DNA from: Stenotrophomonas maltophilia
GTDB taxonomy: Bacteria > Pseudomonadota > Gammaproteobacteria > Xanthomonadales > Xanthomonadaceae
Length of the DNA: 64,000 nt
Reading direction: 5' to 3'
NCBI RefSeq assembly: GCF_023518235.1
Contig: NZ_CP090423.1
Coordinates: 868,001 to 932,000 of the forward strand
This document shows, one piece after another, positions 17,497-25,697 of this stretch. Made by a program: the position numbers and the translations under genes. The notes under the pieces were generated by a model. That model was not told the origin of the DNA. It was given only the letters and a program-made list of their open reading frames with translations, and ran no database searches. Positions within the stretch are counted from its first letter, which is position 1. Each line of letters opens with the position of its first letter.

Positions 17497-19343
17497 AGCA
17501 GGGTCCGGATCGCCTCGTGCTGCTTGGACAGCGTGGCCCTTTGCACGAAGCCCTGGATGATCGACGCGGCAACCTTGCGCTGGTTGTCCATGTCCAGCAG
17601 CGGGGCGACCTGTCCGGACCCGGTGGGGGAGTCACGGAACGGGCAGCCCACCGCATCGGCAGTGGTCAGGGTGATGATCGCCTTGGCCAGGCGTGCCGAG
17701 GGCGCGCGCTTGGCGTGGAAGATCACCAGCGTGCGCTCGTAGCTGATGCCGGTGGGGCGCACCGTCGAGTGCAGGGTGTCTTCGATGGTCACGTGCCGGC
17801 CGTCAATCCAGTCCAGCGCCTGCATGCAGTTGGCGATCGTCGCACGGCACAGCGTGGCGTAGTCGGTGCGGATGACCATCGCGTAGTCCACGCCGGAGAC
17901 CGGCACCCGGTTGAGGTCCAGGTAGGGGTTCTGCGCCAGTGTTGCCACCAGCGCCAGGTCATCGCTGAAACCGCAGGCGGTACCGAGGGGGGCGCCCAGG
18001 CGCTGCAGCAATGTTTCCATCCATTGCATGCCCCACTGGCGCCCCGCCATCAGCTGATTCCGTTGCCGGACGGTCAGCGCACCCTGTTCGACGCCTGCCA
18101 TGGCGTCGCGCATGGCGTCCTTCACCGCCGTCATGCAGGCATCGACCTGCTTCATGCAGTCAGCGCCAGCGGTATGGACCGGCGTGGCGGAGATGCCGTC
18201 GATCACCCGCTGGAACACCGACAGATCACGCTGCTGATTCAGATACCAGTCGTGGATGCGCTGCACGTTGCGGCGGCGCTTGTCCAGCTTGTCGGCGCCG
18301 GGCCAGTTCGGATAGGCCGCGATCTCGCACAGCATCGTCAAGCCTTCCCAGAGGTGATACTCCATGCTGGGCAGCGGCAAGCGCCAGCGCTCATCGGCAC
18401 CGGCATCTTCGGTGATCACCAGATGGTTGCGCACGATGTCCGACCACACCGTGATGGCTTCAACCGTGTCGCGGCGCGGCGTGGTGACATCGATCAGTTC
18501 CATCAGGATCGGCCGTGGCGTCACTGGATCATCGCCGGTGGGTGCGCGCGGATCCTTCACCCAACGCGCATGCCAGGTATACCCCAGGCGATACAGCACG
18601 AACGGCTTGATGCCATCGTTGAGAATGATCCCAGGTGGAGGTGGGGGTGCTGGCGCGGGTTGCACCGGCGGCACCACCTGCGGCGCCGGCGCCGGCAGCA
18701 CCGGCGCATTGGATGGCGCGGTCGCTGCCTTGGTCGATCCGATACCCTTCAACGGCGTGCTGGTGAACAGATGCAGCCCGGCGCGGTCGCGCTCGTAGAC
18801 CTTGCGGAAGGTCTGCGGGTTGTCACAGGTCACCAGGCACGATTGGCCCGGCGGAACGTAGATGTCGACCGTGGTCAGATCCACCACCTGGCCGCACAAG
18901 GGGTTCTGCGCGGGCGGGGCGAGGCTGATCTCCAGCGCGATGTTCAGACCGGCCGGGCCCATCACCTCGATCACGATGTCCTCCACCCCTCCGTGCAGGG
19001 CGTCCTGGGCCGGAATCGGAATCCAGGGATTGATCACCACCTGGGTGTCCCAGTCGGACCTGCCGAAGTCGAACAGGGTCGGCGGCGGCTCTGCCGGGCG
19101 TTCGATCAACGCGTCGAGGGCGTTGCCACCTTTTACGTAGAAGAACAGCAGCGCCTGCTCAGGCCTCAGGTTGTAGTCGCGGCGGACCGTGCTGACCAGG
19201 CTGCGCAGGCGGTCCTTGATGTCCGACAGGGCCTTGACCACCACCGAGCGCACCTCCGGGTACGCCTGGGCGTTGTTGATCTGCGCGGTCAACTGCTTGC
19301 TGATGTGGCGACGCGCCTCGCGTTCCGGCGTGCTTTCTTTCAT
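17481..19343 (-). CDS. Unrecognised protein with nucleotidyltransferase-like N-terminus
   Basis: 620 residues from the ATG at 19343; upstream extension would run through the Nudix gene and is rejected. No named family is recognised. Residues 71-102 read KGGNALDAL..(18)..SDWDTQVVI: a GG followed ~25 residues later by D97-x-D99 in a hydrophobic strand. This is the hG(G/S)..DxD arrangement of polymerase-beta-type nucleotidyltransferases such as AbiEii; an acidic strand at 121-127 (EDIVIEV) could supply the third carboxylate. A proline-rich linker (206-238) separates this from a mostly helical C-terminal half rich in Trp, Cys and His. It follows the Nudix gene by 37 bases, so the two are probably co-transcribed. 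A nucleotide-based signalling or defence function is speculation. Confidence 0.6.
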   Translation of the reverse strand: MKESTPEREARRHISKQLTAQINNAQAYPEVRSVVVKALSDIKDRLRSLVSTVRRDYNLRPEQALLFFYVKGGNALDALIERPAEPPPTLFDFGRSDWDTQVVINPWIPIPAQDALHGGVEDIVIEVMGPAGLNIALEISLAPPAQNPLCGQVVDLTTVDIYVPPGQSCLVTCDNPQTFRKVYERDRAGLHLFTSTPLKGIGSTKAATAPSNAPVLPAPAPQVVPPVQPAPAPPPPPGIILNDGIKPFVLYRLGYTWHARWVKDPRAPTGDDPVTPRPILMELIDVTTPRRDTVEAITVWSDIVRNHLVITEDAGADERWRLPLPSMEYHLWEGLTMLCEIAAYPNWPGADKLDKRRRNVQRIHDWYLNQQRDLSVFQRVIDGISATPVHTAGADCMKQVDACMTAVKDAMRDAMAGVEQGALTVRQRNQLMAGRQWGMQWMETLLQRLGAPLGTACGFSDDLALVATLAQNPYLDLNRVPVSGVDYAMVIRTDYATLCRATIANCMQALDWIDGRHVTIEDTLHSTVRPTGISYERTLVIFHAKRAPSARLAKAIITLTTADAVGCPFRDSPTGSGQVAPLLDMDNQRKVAASIIQGFVQRATLSKQHEAIRTLLPQPL

Positions 19344-19380
19344 GGGGAGCCTCGCAGGGAGAGTGGGGCAGGGGGGCGAC

Positions 19381-20367
19381 TCAGCGCGGGGCCAGCAGTG
19401 CGGCGATCGCGCCGTACCAGTCGATGGCCTGGCTGCTGCGCCGGGCGCGCGCCAACGCGCGGGCCGCACCCGGTACCGATACCGGTATGCGCACACCGAG
19501 ATACCGGCGCAGATCGCGGGTGGCGACCAGCACGGCGGTGTCCACTTCCCAGTCCGAAACAGCCGTTGCCGCAGGGCGCGCACTGCCGAGCAGGCCGCGG
19601 GTGTTGCGCGCGGCCAGATCCGCAACCCGTTGCAGCTCGTGCGGTGTGGTGCGGAAGCGGACCAGCGAGAAACTGCCGCCGCCTTCCGGAAACACACGTG
19701 CACGCAGGTCACACGCAGCGTGTCCCTGCGACAGCCAGATGCCCAGCTCTTCGGCAAACTCGCGGCGTGCGGTGTGCTCGCGCCATTCGTCGTTCAGGCG
19801 CCCACCGCCGGGCAACGACCACTGGCCGGCTTGGTTGACCAGCACCGGCACGATCGCATCCGACCATTCGCGAACCTCCACCACCAGGCGCGCGGCCAGC
19901 ACCTGGGCGCCGGCCCAGTCCGGCGCGGTTCCCGCCTCGGGCTGCAACGCCGCCGACAACTCAGCCACGGTGGTGCGCGCCACACTTCCAGGCGGCGGTG
20001 TCTCCGGGCGCTCGGTGTACAGCAACTCAAGCGCGGCCAGGGTCTGCAATGCCACCTCGGCAATGGGGGCCCTGTGATCCGCGTTGTCGCGGGCCTGCGC
20101 CAGCGCGTCGCCGGTCTGCGGCAGCGAACGCTCGCCATCGCGCGCCACGGAATCAGCGGCGCGCAGGGCATCGGACAACAGGTCCGCCGCCTGGTTCCAC
20201 TGCTGTTCGGTGGCCGCGGTACCGGAGGTGCAGATGGCCAGCACCGCGACCATCGCCTCGGCAGAGAGCACGACGACGGCGTTGCTGCCCCACCAGCTGT
20301 TGAACACCCGCTTGCGGGTGATCAGGTAGTGGTCGCCATCCCATAAAGCGACATAGACCTGGTTCAT
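19381..20367 (-). CDS. Nudix-domain protein with N-terminal extension
   Basis: 328 residues. The Nudix box is intact: GGRLNDE-x7-REFAEELGI at residues ~188-210 matches G-x5-E-x7-REUxEExGU, so hydrolysis of a nucleoside diphosphate linkage is plausible. The first ~35 residues (VYVALWDGDHYLITRKR..SWWGSN) look like the start of a second, incomplete Nudix-type fold. A ~110-residue helical region follows before the Nudix domain. GGAGGG stands before the ATG at 20367. It is first gene of a probable two-gene unit with the NTase-like gene, an unusual pairing that suggests one makes and the other removes a nucleotide product or modification. Confidence 0.75.
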   Translation of the reverse strand: MNQVYVALWDGDHYLITRKRVFNSWWGSNAVVVLSAEAMVAVLAICTSGTAATEQQWNQAADLLSDALRAADSVARDGERSLPQTGDALAQARDNADHRAPIAEVALQTLAALELLYTERPETPPPGSVARTTVAELSAALQPEAGTAPDWAGAQVLAARLVVEVREWSDAIVPVLVNQAGQWSLPGGGRLNDEWREHTARREFAEELGIWLSQGHAACDLRARVFPEGGGSFSLVRFRTTPHELQRVADLAARNTRGLLGSARPAATAVSDWEVDTAVLVATRDLRRYLGVRIPVSVPGAARALARARRSSQAIDWYGAIAALLAPR

Positions 20368-20735
20368 GGCATCACCCTCCTACGCGCAGAAGACGATGAG
20401 GGACGGTGGCTGCGCACCACGCTGCTGTCGGGTTCCACGAAGGGGTTGCCATGTCTCGCTCCTGCGGGCTTGAGGGGTGGAGGCGGCAACACAGCGCGAT
20501 GGACCACGGCACGTTGCATTGACGTGCGATCACTCTAGGGGCCGGTCGGAAGCGACGATTGGCGCCAGCCACGGAAAATGCGGTGCGATTCGACGTAACC
20601 CGGTCGATTCGATGCATTGATTTCGCCGCAGGCCAAGTACGGGCAAAGCACGCGCGCCGCACGGGCCTGGACAGGCCGGGCGTTGCCTCAGGGCTCAAAA
20701 GGTGATTACCGCGGCGGCATTGCGCCGCCTGGCGG
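20368..20735. other. Intergenic region upstream of Nudix/NTase pair
   Basis: 368 bases with no gene. It contains a direct repeat, CGATTCGA at 20586-20593 and again at 20605-20612 (19-base period, so on one DNA face), which could be an operator for the Nudix-NTase unit. The hairpin at 20713-20729 belongs to the end of the lipid operon. Confidence 0.45.
20713..20729 (-). terminator. Terminator of lipid operon
   Basis: GGCGGC-ATTGC-GCCGCC hairpin starting six bases after the lipocalin stop. On the minus strand a TTTT run follows about ten bases later. Confidence 0.5.
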
Positions 20736-21269
20736 CTATCGAATCGATTGCGGCACGCGCCGCAGCCTGCCCACGTCGTAGCCCATCTGCGCGATCCGCT
20801 GCACGGCCTGCTGGTAATCCTGCTCGGACACCTTCGGCGTGCGCGCCATGTACCAGACGTAGTCGCGCTTGCTGCGCGCGACGATGGTCTGGCCATAGTC
20901 ATCGTCCAGCCAGGCAATGATGTACTCGGCCTGGATGGGCCAGACGAACTGCATGCCCCAGACCGCGCCCTGGCCTTCCTTCTCCACGCGTCCGATCGGG
21001 TGCATCGACCGCTGCGGGGCGGCAAAGCTGCCCTTGCGATAGGTGAAGGTGGTCTGGATGCGCCCGTCCGGCCGCAACGCGTAGCTTTCAATCGCGTCGT
21101 AGGCCTCGCGCTCCGGCCACGAGGGAATGTGCGCGATCACGTACCAGTCGCCCATGAAGCGTGGCACATCCACCGAGGGTGGGCGTGGCAGCGCACGGGT
21201 GTCCTGGGCACTGCAGCCGGAACCGAACAGGCCCACGGCCAGCAACGGAAGCAAGGAGAACAGGCGCAT
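20736..21269 (-). CDS. blc: Bacterial lipocalin (Blc-type lipoprotein)
   Basis: 177 residues. A signal peptide ends in the lipobox-like LFGSGC (Cys19), predicting an outer-membrane lipoprotein. FMGDWYVIAHIPSWPE (~38-53) is the lipocalin GxW signature, and the length equals that of E. coli Blc. The barrel would bind lysophospholipid or fatty acid. It is the last gene of the eight-gene ChrR-associated lipid operon, eight bases after the second methyltransferase; in this context it probably carries or salvages modified or damaged membrane lipids. Confidence 0.85.
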   Translation of the reverse strand: MRLFSLLPLLAVGLFGSGCSAQDTRALPRPPSVDVPRFMGDWYVIAHIPSWPEREAYDAIESYALRPDGRIQTTFTYRKGSFAAPQRSMHPIGRVEKEGQGAVWGMQFVWPIQAEYIIAWLDDDYGQTIVARSKRDYVWYMARTPKVSEQDYQQAVQRIAQMGYDVGRLRRVPQSIR

Positions 21270-21277
21270 GGATCACC

Positions 21278-22351
21278 TCAGCGAGGGCGGAACAGGTAGT
21301 GGGCCACCAGCCATTGCTGGCCGCCGTCATAGCCGAACAACTCGGCACAGGCCATCCAGAACATCCGCCAGCGCTGCCACCAGATCCGGGCGGCGGCCTC
21401 GCCGTAGGTGGCGGTCAGCACCGGCATCACCCGCTCGCGTGCCGCGTCCTGGTTGGCCAGCCAATGCTCGGCGGTGCGCTGGTAATGGGTGCCATCGAGC
21501 AGCCAGCGCTGCTCCAGCCGCAGGTCGCGCTGGAAATGCAGCAGGGTATCGGCCGCCGGCATCAGGCCGCCGGTGAAGAAGTGACGGCCCATCCAGTTGT
21601 CGCCGCCATCGGTCTCGAACGGGTACATCAGGGTGCGGTGCGCGAAGATGTGCACGAACAGGGCGCCATCGGCCTTCAGCCAGCGGCCGATGCGCTGCAG
21701 CAGCTGCGGGTAGTTGCGTACGTGCTCGAACATCTCCACCGAAACGCAGCGGTCGAACCGTGCGTCGGGCAGCGCCAGCTGGTTGACGTCACAGGTGAGC
21801 ACCTCGACGTTGCCCAGCCCACGTGCAGCGCACTGCGCCAGGATGTGCTCGCGCTGGCTGTGCGAGTTGGAAACGGCGGTGATCCGCGCATCTGGATAAC
21901 GCTCGGCCATCCACAGCGTCAGCGAGCCCCAGCCACAGCCCAGCTCCAGGATCTGTTGGCCATCGGCCAGTGCAGCGCGCTCGCCATACAGCGCCAGCAT
22001 CGCTTCCTCGGCCTGGTCCAGGCTCTCCTGCCCGCTGGCGTAATAGCAGCTGCTGTACTTCAGGCGTTTACCCAGGCAGGCCTGGAAGAAGGCAGCAGGC
22101 ACCTCGTAGTGCTGGCGATTGGCCGCGTCGGTATGCAGTGCCACCGCGCTGCCGGCCAGCTCGGCAATGCGCTGCCGGAAGCGCGCGGACTGCGCCTCGA
22201 TGCCGCCGCGTGTTTCTTCATGCAGTCGCTGCGCGCACAGGCGGCGGATGCCCGCGCGCAGCGCCGCATCGGGCACCAGGCCGCGCTCGGCCCAGCCGAT
22301 CAGGCCGGTCTCTTTCGTGTCGTTGGCGGGCAATGCAACGGTGGCGGTCAT
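21278..22351 (-). CDS. Cyclopropane-synthase-family SAM methyltransferase (second copy)
   Basis: 357 residues. The Rossmann SAM site is ILELGCGWGSLTLWMAE (~130-146) and the family motif VSVEMFEHVRNY follows. It lacks the long N-terminal domain of true cyclopropane fatty acid synthase and is divergent from the copy at 23674-24933. In photo-oxidative stress clusters of this type such methylases act on unsaturated acyl chains, for example in the methylation that leads to furan or methylated fatty acids. That specific role is inference. The start overlaps the DUF1295 stop by ATGA; AGGAGC serves as RBS. Confidence 0.8.
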   Translation of the reverse strand: MTATVALPANDTKETGLIGWAERGLVPDAALRAGIRRLCAQRLHEETRGGIEAQSARFRQRIAELAGSAVALHTDAANRQHYEVPAAFFQACLGKRLKYSSCYYASGQESLDQAEEAMLALYGERAALADGQQILELGCGWGSLTLWMAERYPDARITAVSNSHSQREHILAQCAARGLGNVEVLTCDVNQLALPDARFDRCVSVEMFEHVRNYPQLLQRIGRWLKADGALFVHIFAHRTLMYPFETDGGDNWMGRHFFTGGLMPAADTLLHFQRDLRLEQRWLLDGTHYQRTAEHWLANQDAARERVMPVLTATYGEAAARIWWQRWRMFWMACAELFGYDGGQQWLVAHYLFRPR

Positions 22352-23133
22352 TCTGGCTGCTCCTGGGTACGACGGGGAAACCACGGGAAGAACATCGGCG
22401 TGCTGCGCTGGTAATCGCGATAGTCGTCGCCGCGGCTGCGCAGGGCCTGTTTCTCGGTAAACGGGATGCCGCTCAGGTAGCGCAGGAACACGTACATCAA
22501 CAGGGGCCCGGTCCAGGCCAGCCACCACAGCGGTGAACCCACCGCCAACAGCACGTAGGTGAACCAGTGCAGCCATTCGAAGAAGTAGTTGGGATGCCGC
22601 GAGTACCGCCACAGGCCGGTACGGCAGGTCCGGCCCTGGTTGGCCGGATCGGCGCGGAAGCGTGCCAGCTGGCGGTCGGCCAGTGCTTCACCGCCCACAC
22701 TCAGCAGCCATACGGCCACGGCCGCCAGCAGCCAGGGCGACAGGCCCGGGCGCGGATGGGCGGCAGCGGCCACAAAGGGCAGGGCGAACATGGCCACCAG
22801 AAGCGCCTGCGCCATGAAGAAGCCGAAGATCCGCCGTTGATCACCCTGCCAGTGCTCGCGCAGGTAGCGGTAGCGCCCGTCCTCGCTTTCATGGCGCACG
22901 CGATGCCACAGGTGCAGCGCGAGCCGGCTGCCCCACAGGCCGCCAAGCACACCCAGAGTTACCCGTGGCGCCAGCGCGCCGTCACCCAGCACCGCCAGCA
23001 GCAGGGCCGATGCGCCTACGCCTTTGGCCCACAGCACATCGACCACGCCGATGTTGCGGTGGCGACGTTGCCAGGCCCAGCCCCAGCACATGATCAGCAC
23101 CGCATACAGCAGCACCCACAGCAGCGCGCTCAT
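22348..23133 (-). CDS. DUF1295 membrane protein (steroid-reductase-like)
   Basis: 261 residues with about six hydrophobic helices. The C-terminal signature LWRYSRHPNYFFEWLHW (~175-191) is typical of DUF1295 and the isoprenylcysteine methyltransferase/steroid 5-alpha-reductase superfamily, which bind NADPH or SAM. It is coupled on both sides by 4-base overlaps with DUF2878 and the second methyltransferase. Probably an inner-membrane reductase or methyltransferase acting on acyl chains or lipids; the reaction is not established. Confidence 0.8.
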   Translation of the reverse strand: MSALLWVLLYAVLIMCWGWAWQRRHRNIGVVDVLWAKGVGASALLLAVLGDGALAPRVTLGVLGGLWGSRLALHLWHRVRHESEDGRYRYLREHWQGDQRRIFGFFMAQALLVAMFALPFVAAAAHPRPGLSPWLLAAVAVWLLSVGGEALADRQLARFRADPANQGRTCRTGLWRYSRHPNYFFEWLHWFTYVLLAVGSPLWWLAWTGPLLMYVFLRYLSGIPFTEKQALRSRGDDYRDYQRSTPMFFPWFPRRTQEQPE

Positions 23134-23672
23134 GGTGACACTCCTGCCAGCGGTGGCGTCGCCGCTGCCCAGCGCCGGGCGGCAAGGCACAGCACAGACA
23201 GCGCGATGCTCCAGCCTGCGCCGAGCAGCAGCACCCCACGCCAGGCTGGTGCGATGAACTGCACCGCACCGAAGCCGCGCGCGGCGGAAAGATAGGCCAG
23301 TGGTGCCAGCAGCAGGCCGAACAGGAACGGCAGCGCGGCATGGCGCTGCAGGAAGCGCATCGACGAGGTGAGCGTCATCGCGAACGCCGCCCACAGCGCC
23401 AGGATCCACGGTGGTGGCGCCCAGCCCAGCGGCGCTGCGGCATAGCGCACGGTGCCACTGGCGGCGGCGCTGGCATCCACCAGCCAGGCGCACGCCAAGG
23501 CAAGCAGGATCAACCGCAGGTCCAGGCGGACGTGCGGAGAGCTCGACAGCTGGCTGCCGATGTACAACGCCGCACCCAGCAGCGCAGGCCACTGCAAGCC
23601 GCGGCCCGCGCCGGCCACGGCGCACAGCCAGACCAGCTGGTTGCCCACCAGGTTGACCCAGGGCCGGCGCAT
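23130..23672 (-). CDS. DUF2878 integral membrane protein
   Basis: 180 residues, about five or six membrane helices, starting MRRPWVNLVGNQLVWLCAV, which is the usual DUF2878 N-terminus. It begins one base after the cyclopropane synthase stop and overlaps DUF1295 by four bases. DUF2878 is repeatedly found in clusters with DUF1365, amine-oxidase-type proteins and cyclopropane synthases; its biochemical role is unknown to me. Confidence 0.75.
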   Translation of the reverse strand: MRRPWVNLVGNQLVWLCAVAGAGRGLQWPALLGAALYIGSQLSSSPHVRLDLRLILLALACAWLVDASAAASGTVRYAAAPLGWAPPPWILALWAAFAMTLTSSMRFLQRHAALPFLFGLLLAPLAYLSAARGFGAVQFIAPAWRGVLLLGAGWSIALSVLCLAARRWAAATPPLAGVSP

Positions 23673-23673
23673 C

Positions 23674-24933
23674 TCAGCCTTCCCGCCCTGGCGCCAGGCT
23701 GGGCCGGTGACCCGGCCGCGCCATCAGCAGGTGCGAGACCCCGATCGAGCGCTCCAGGAAGCCCCCCTCGCAGTACGCCAGGTAGAACTCCCACAGGCGG
23801 CAGAACCGCTCATCGAACCCCTGCGCGTGCACCGCCGCCCGCTGGGCCAGGAAGCGCCGGCGCCAGGCGCGCAGGGTCAGCGCATAGGAATGGCCGAAGT
23901 CCTGCTGGGCGATCAGCTGCAGATCGCTGGAGCGGGTCTTGGCGGCCATGATCGCGTTGATCGAAGGAATGAAGCTGCCTGGAAACACGTAGCGCTTGAT
24001 GTAGTCCACGCTGCGCCGCGCCTGTTCGTAGCGGTGGTCTTCGATGGTGATCGCCTGCAGCAGCGCAAGGCCATCGGGCTTCAGCAGCCGCTGCAGGGTG
24101 GCCATGTAGGTGTCCAGATACTCCGCGCCAATGGCCTCGATCATCTCAATGGACACCAGCTTGTCGAATTGTCCCTCCAGGTCACGGTAGTCCTGCATCA
24201 ACAGCGTGATGCGGTCCTGCAGGCCAGCGGCGTGCACGCGCTCGGTGGCCAACGCGTGCTGCTCGGCCGAAAGCGTGGTGGTGGTGACATGGCAGCCATG
24301 ATGGCGGGCGGCATGTAGGGCGAAACCGCCCCAGCCGGTGCCGATCTCGATCACCCGGTCCCCGGGCCCCAGCTGCAACTGCCGGCAGACCTGTTCCAGT
24401 TTGCGCTGCGAGGCCGCCTCCAGCGATTCGGATTCACTGGCGAACAGGGCCGAGGAGTACATCAGGTCCGGCGACAGGAACAGACTGAAGAAGTCATTGC
24501 CCAGGTCGTAGTGTGCGGCGATGTTGCGGCGGCTTCCTTCGCGGCTGTTGCGGCGCAACCGGCCCCATCCGCGAAGCAGCCAGCCGCCGATACGGGCCGG
24601 GCCGTGCTCCATGCCGTCCAGCAGGTCGCGGTTGCGCACCAGCAGCTGCACCAGCCCGACCAGGTCATCGCACTGCCATTCGCCCAGGATGTAGCTCTCG
24701 CCGGCGCCGACGCTGCCCTGCGCGGCCACCCTGCGGAAGAAGGTCGGATCGTCGATGTGCAGCGTGACCCGCAGCGCGGCGTCCGTTTCCCCCAGCCAGA
24801 CCTCGCCCAGCGCATCGCGTACACACAGGCATCCACCACGCATCGGTGCCAGTTGTGCCAGCAGTCGCCGGCGCAGGAAGCTATCCAGGGCGCCAGGCCG
24901 GGGCAGGGCCACGGCGGGGGTTACGTCGTTCAT
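23674..24933 (-). CDS. cfa: Cyclopropane-fatty-acyl-phospholipid synthase
   Basis: 419 residues, full length for the family. It has the N-terminal lipid-binding domain, then NIAAHYDLGNDFFSLFL (~142), the SAM site VIEIGTGWGGFALHAA (~196), VSIEMIEAIGAEYL (~263), and the conserved SVDYIKRYVFPGSFIPS (~310). It would add a methylene from SAM across the cis double bond of phospholipid acyl chains, the usual protection of unsaturated lipids. It overlaps DUF1365 by ATGA. Position in an ECF/ChrR-controlled operon fits membrane defence against singlet oxygen. Confidence 0.9.
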   Translation of the reverse strand: MNDVTPAVALPRPGALDSFLRRRLLAQLAPMRGGCLCVRDALGEVWLGETDAALRVTLHIDDPTFFRRVAAQGSVGAGESYILGEWQCDDLVGLVQLLVRNRDLLDGMEHGPARIGGWLLRGWGRLRRNSREGSRRNIAAHYDLGNDFFSLFLSPDLMYSSALFASESESLEAASQRKLEQVCRQLQLGPGDRVIEIGTGWGGFALHAARHHGCHVTTTTLSAEQHALATERVHAAGLQDRITLLMQDYRDLEGQFDKLVSIEMIEAIGAEYLDTYMATLQRLLKPDGLALLQAITIEDHRYEQARRSVDYIKRYVFPGSFIPSINAIMAAKTRSSDLQLIAQQDFGHSYALTLRAWRRRFLAQRAAVHAQGFDERFCRLWEFYLAYCEGGFLERSIGVSHLLMARPGHRPSLAPGREG

Positions 24934-25697
24934 CGTGGCTTCTCGGCAAGGGAAGGGTGGTCGTGTACCGGGTTGCGCTTGAACCACAGGCGCAGGGCCT
25001 GCCAATGGATGGCCGCCACCACCTGCACGGTCATCAACGGATAGCAGGCCAGTACGCGCGCCAGGCCGCGCCCGTCCAGTGGGCGCCGCCGCAGGGTCTG
25101 GGTCGCGTCGAACTGGCGCACGCCGTGTTGCAGCACCTGCATGTGCACGCGCAGATCCTGCCCGGGCATGCTGAAGCGCCAGTCGTAACGGCAGTCCATG
25201 GCCATGAACGGCGAGACATGGAAGCCCTTGTCGAACTGCCAGCGCAGCGAAGCGCCTTCGCGGCTGGCGGTCGCCGCCGGCAGGACGTAGGCGTGGCGCT
25301 CCTTCCATGGGGTGTTGGTGATCTCGGCAACGATGCACTCCAGCGTGCTGCCGTCGGCGGCATAGCAGTAGTAGAAGCTGACCGGATTGAAGACGTGCCC
25401 GCCATAACGCAGATGGGTCAGCAGGCGCACCGGCCCAGCCGGGCGATGGCCGAGGGTGGCTGCGGCATGATCACGAATCGCATCGGCCAACGGCCTGGCC
25501 GCATCGCCGAAGTAGTCGCTGCGGCGGAACTCGGCCAGGTTGCGGCGGTTCACCGACCACAACCAGCGGCCGGCGAACACCGACTCCAGCTCGTCCAGGT
25601 CGAGCAGCAGCTGCGCGATCGGGTAACGGAACTGATGGGGGTGCGGCTGGTGCCGGCGATGCACCACCTGGCCGAAGTAGAGGGCACTGGCGCTCAC
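24930..25697 (-). CDS. DUF1365 protein
   Basis: 255 residues starting from a GTG at 25697 that overlaps the oxidoreductase stop as GTGA. It carries the DUF1365 signature HLRYGGHVFNPVSFYYCY (~96-113) and the N-terminal G-V-H-R-R-x-P-H-x-F-x-Y pattern (GQVVHRRHQPHPHQFRYP). DUF1365 is a regular member of singlet-oxygen-response operons with cyclopropane synthase and FAD oxidoreductases; the reaction is not known. Confidence 0.85.
   Translation of the reverse strand: MSASALYFGQVVHRRHQPHPHQFRYPIAQLLLDLDELESVFAGRWLWSVNRRNLAEFRRSDYFGDAARPLADAIRDHAAATLGHRPAGPVRLLTHLRYGGHVFNPVSFYYCYAADGSTLECIVAEITNTPWKERHAYVLPAATASREGASLRWQFDKGFHVSPFMAMDCRYDWRFSMPGQDLRVHMQVLQHGVRQFDATQTLRRRPLDGRGLARVLACYPLMTVQVVAAIHWQALRLWFKRNPVHDHPSLAEKPR

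Noticed and set aside
17481..19757. 758-residue version of the NTase-like gene
   Set aside because: The extra N-terminus runs through the Nudix gene in another frame and has no coding character; the ATG at 19343 is used instead.
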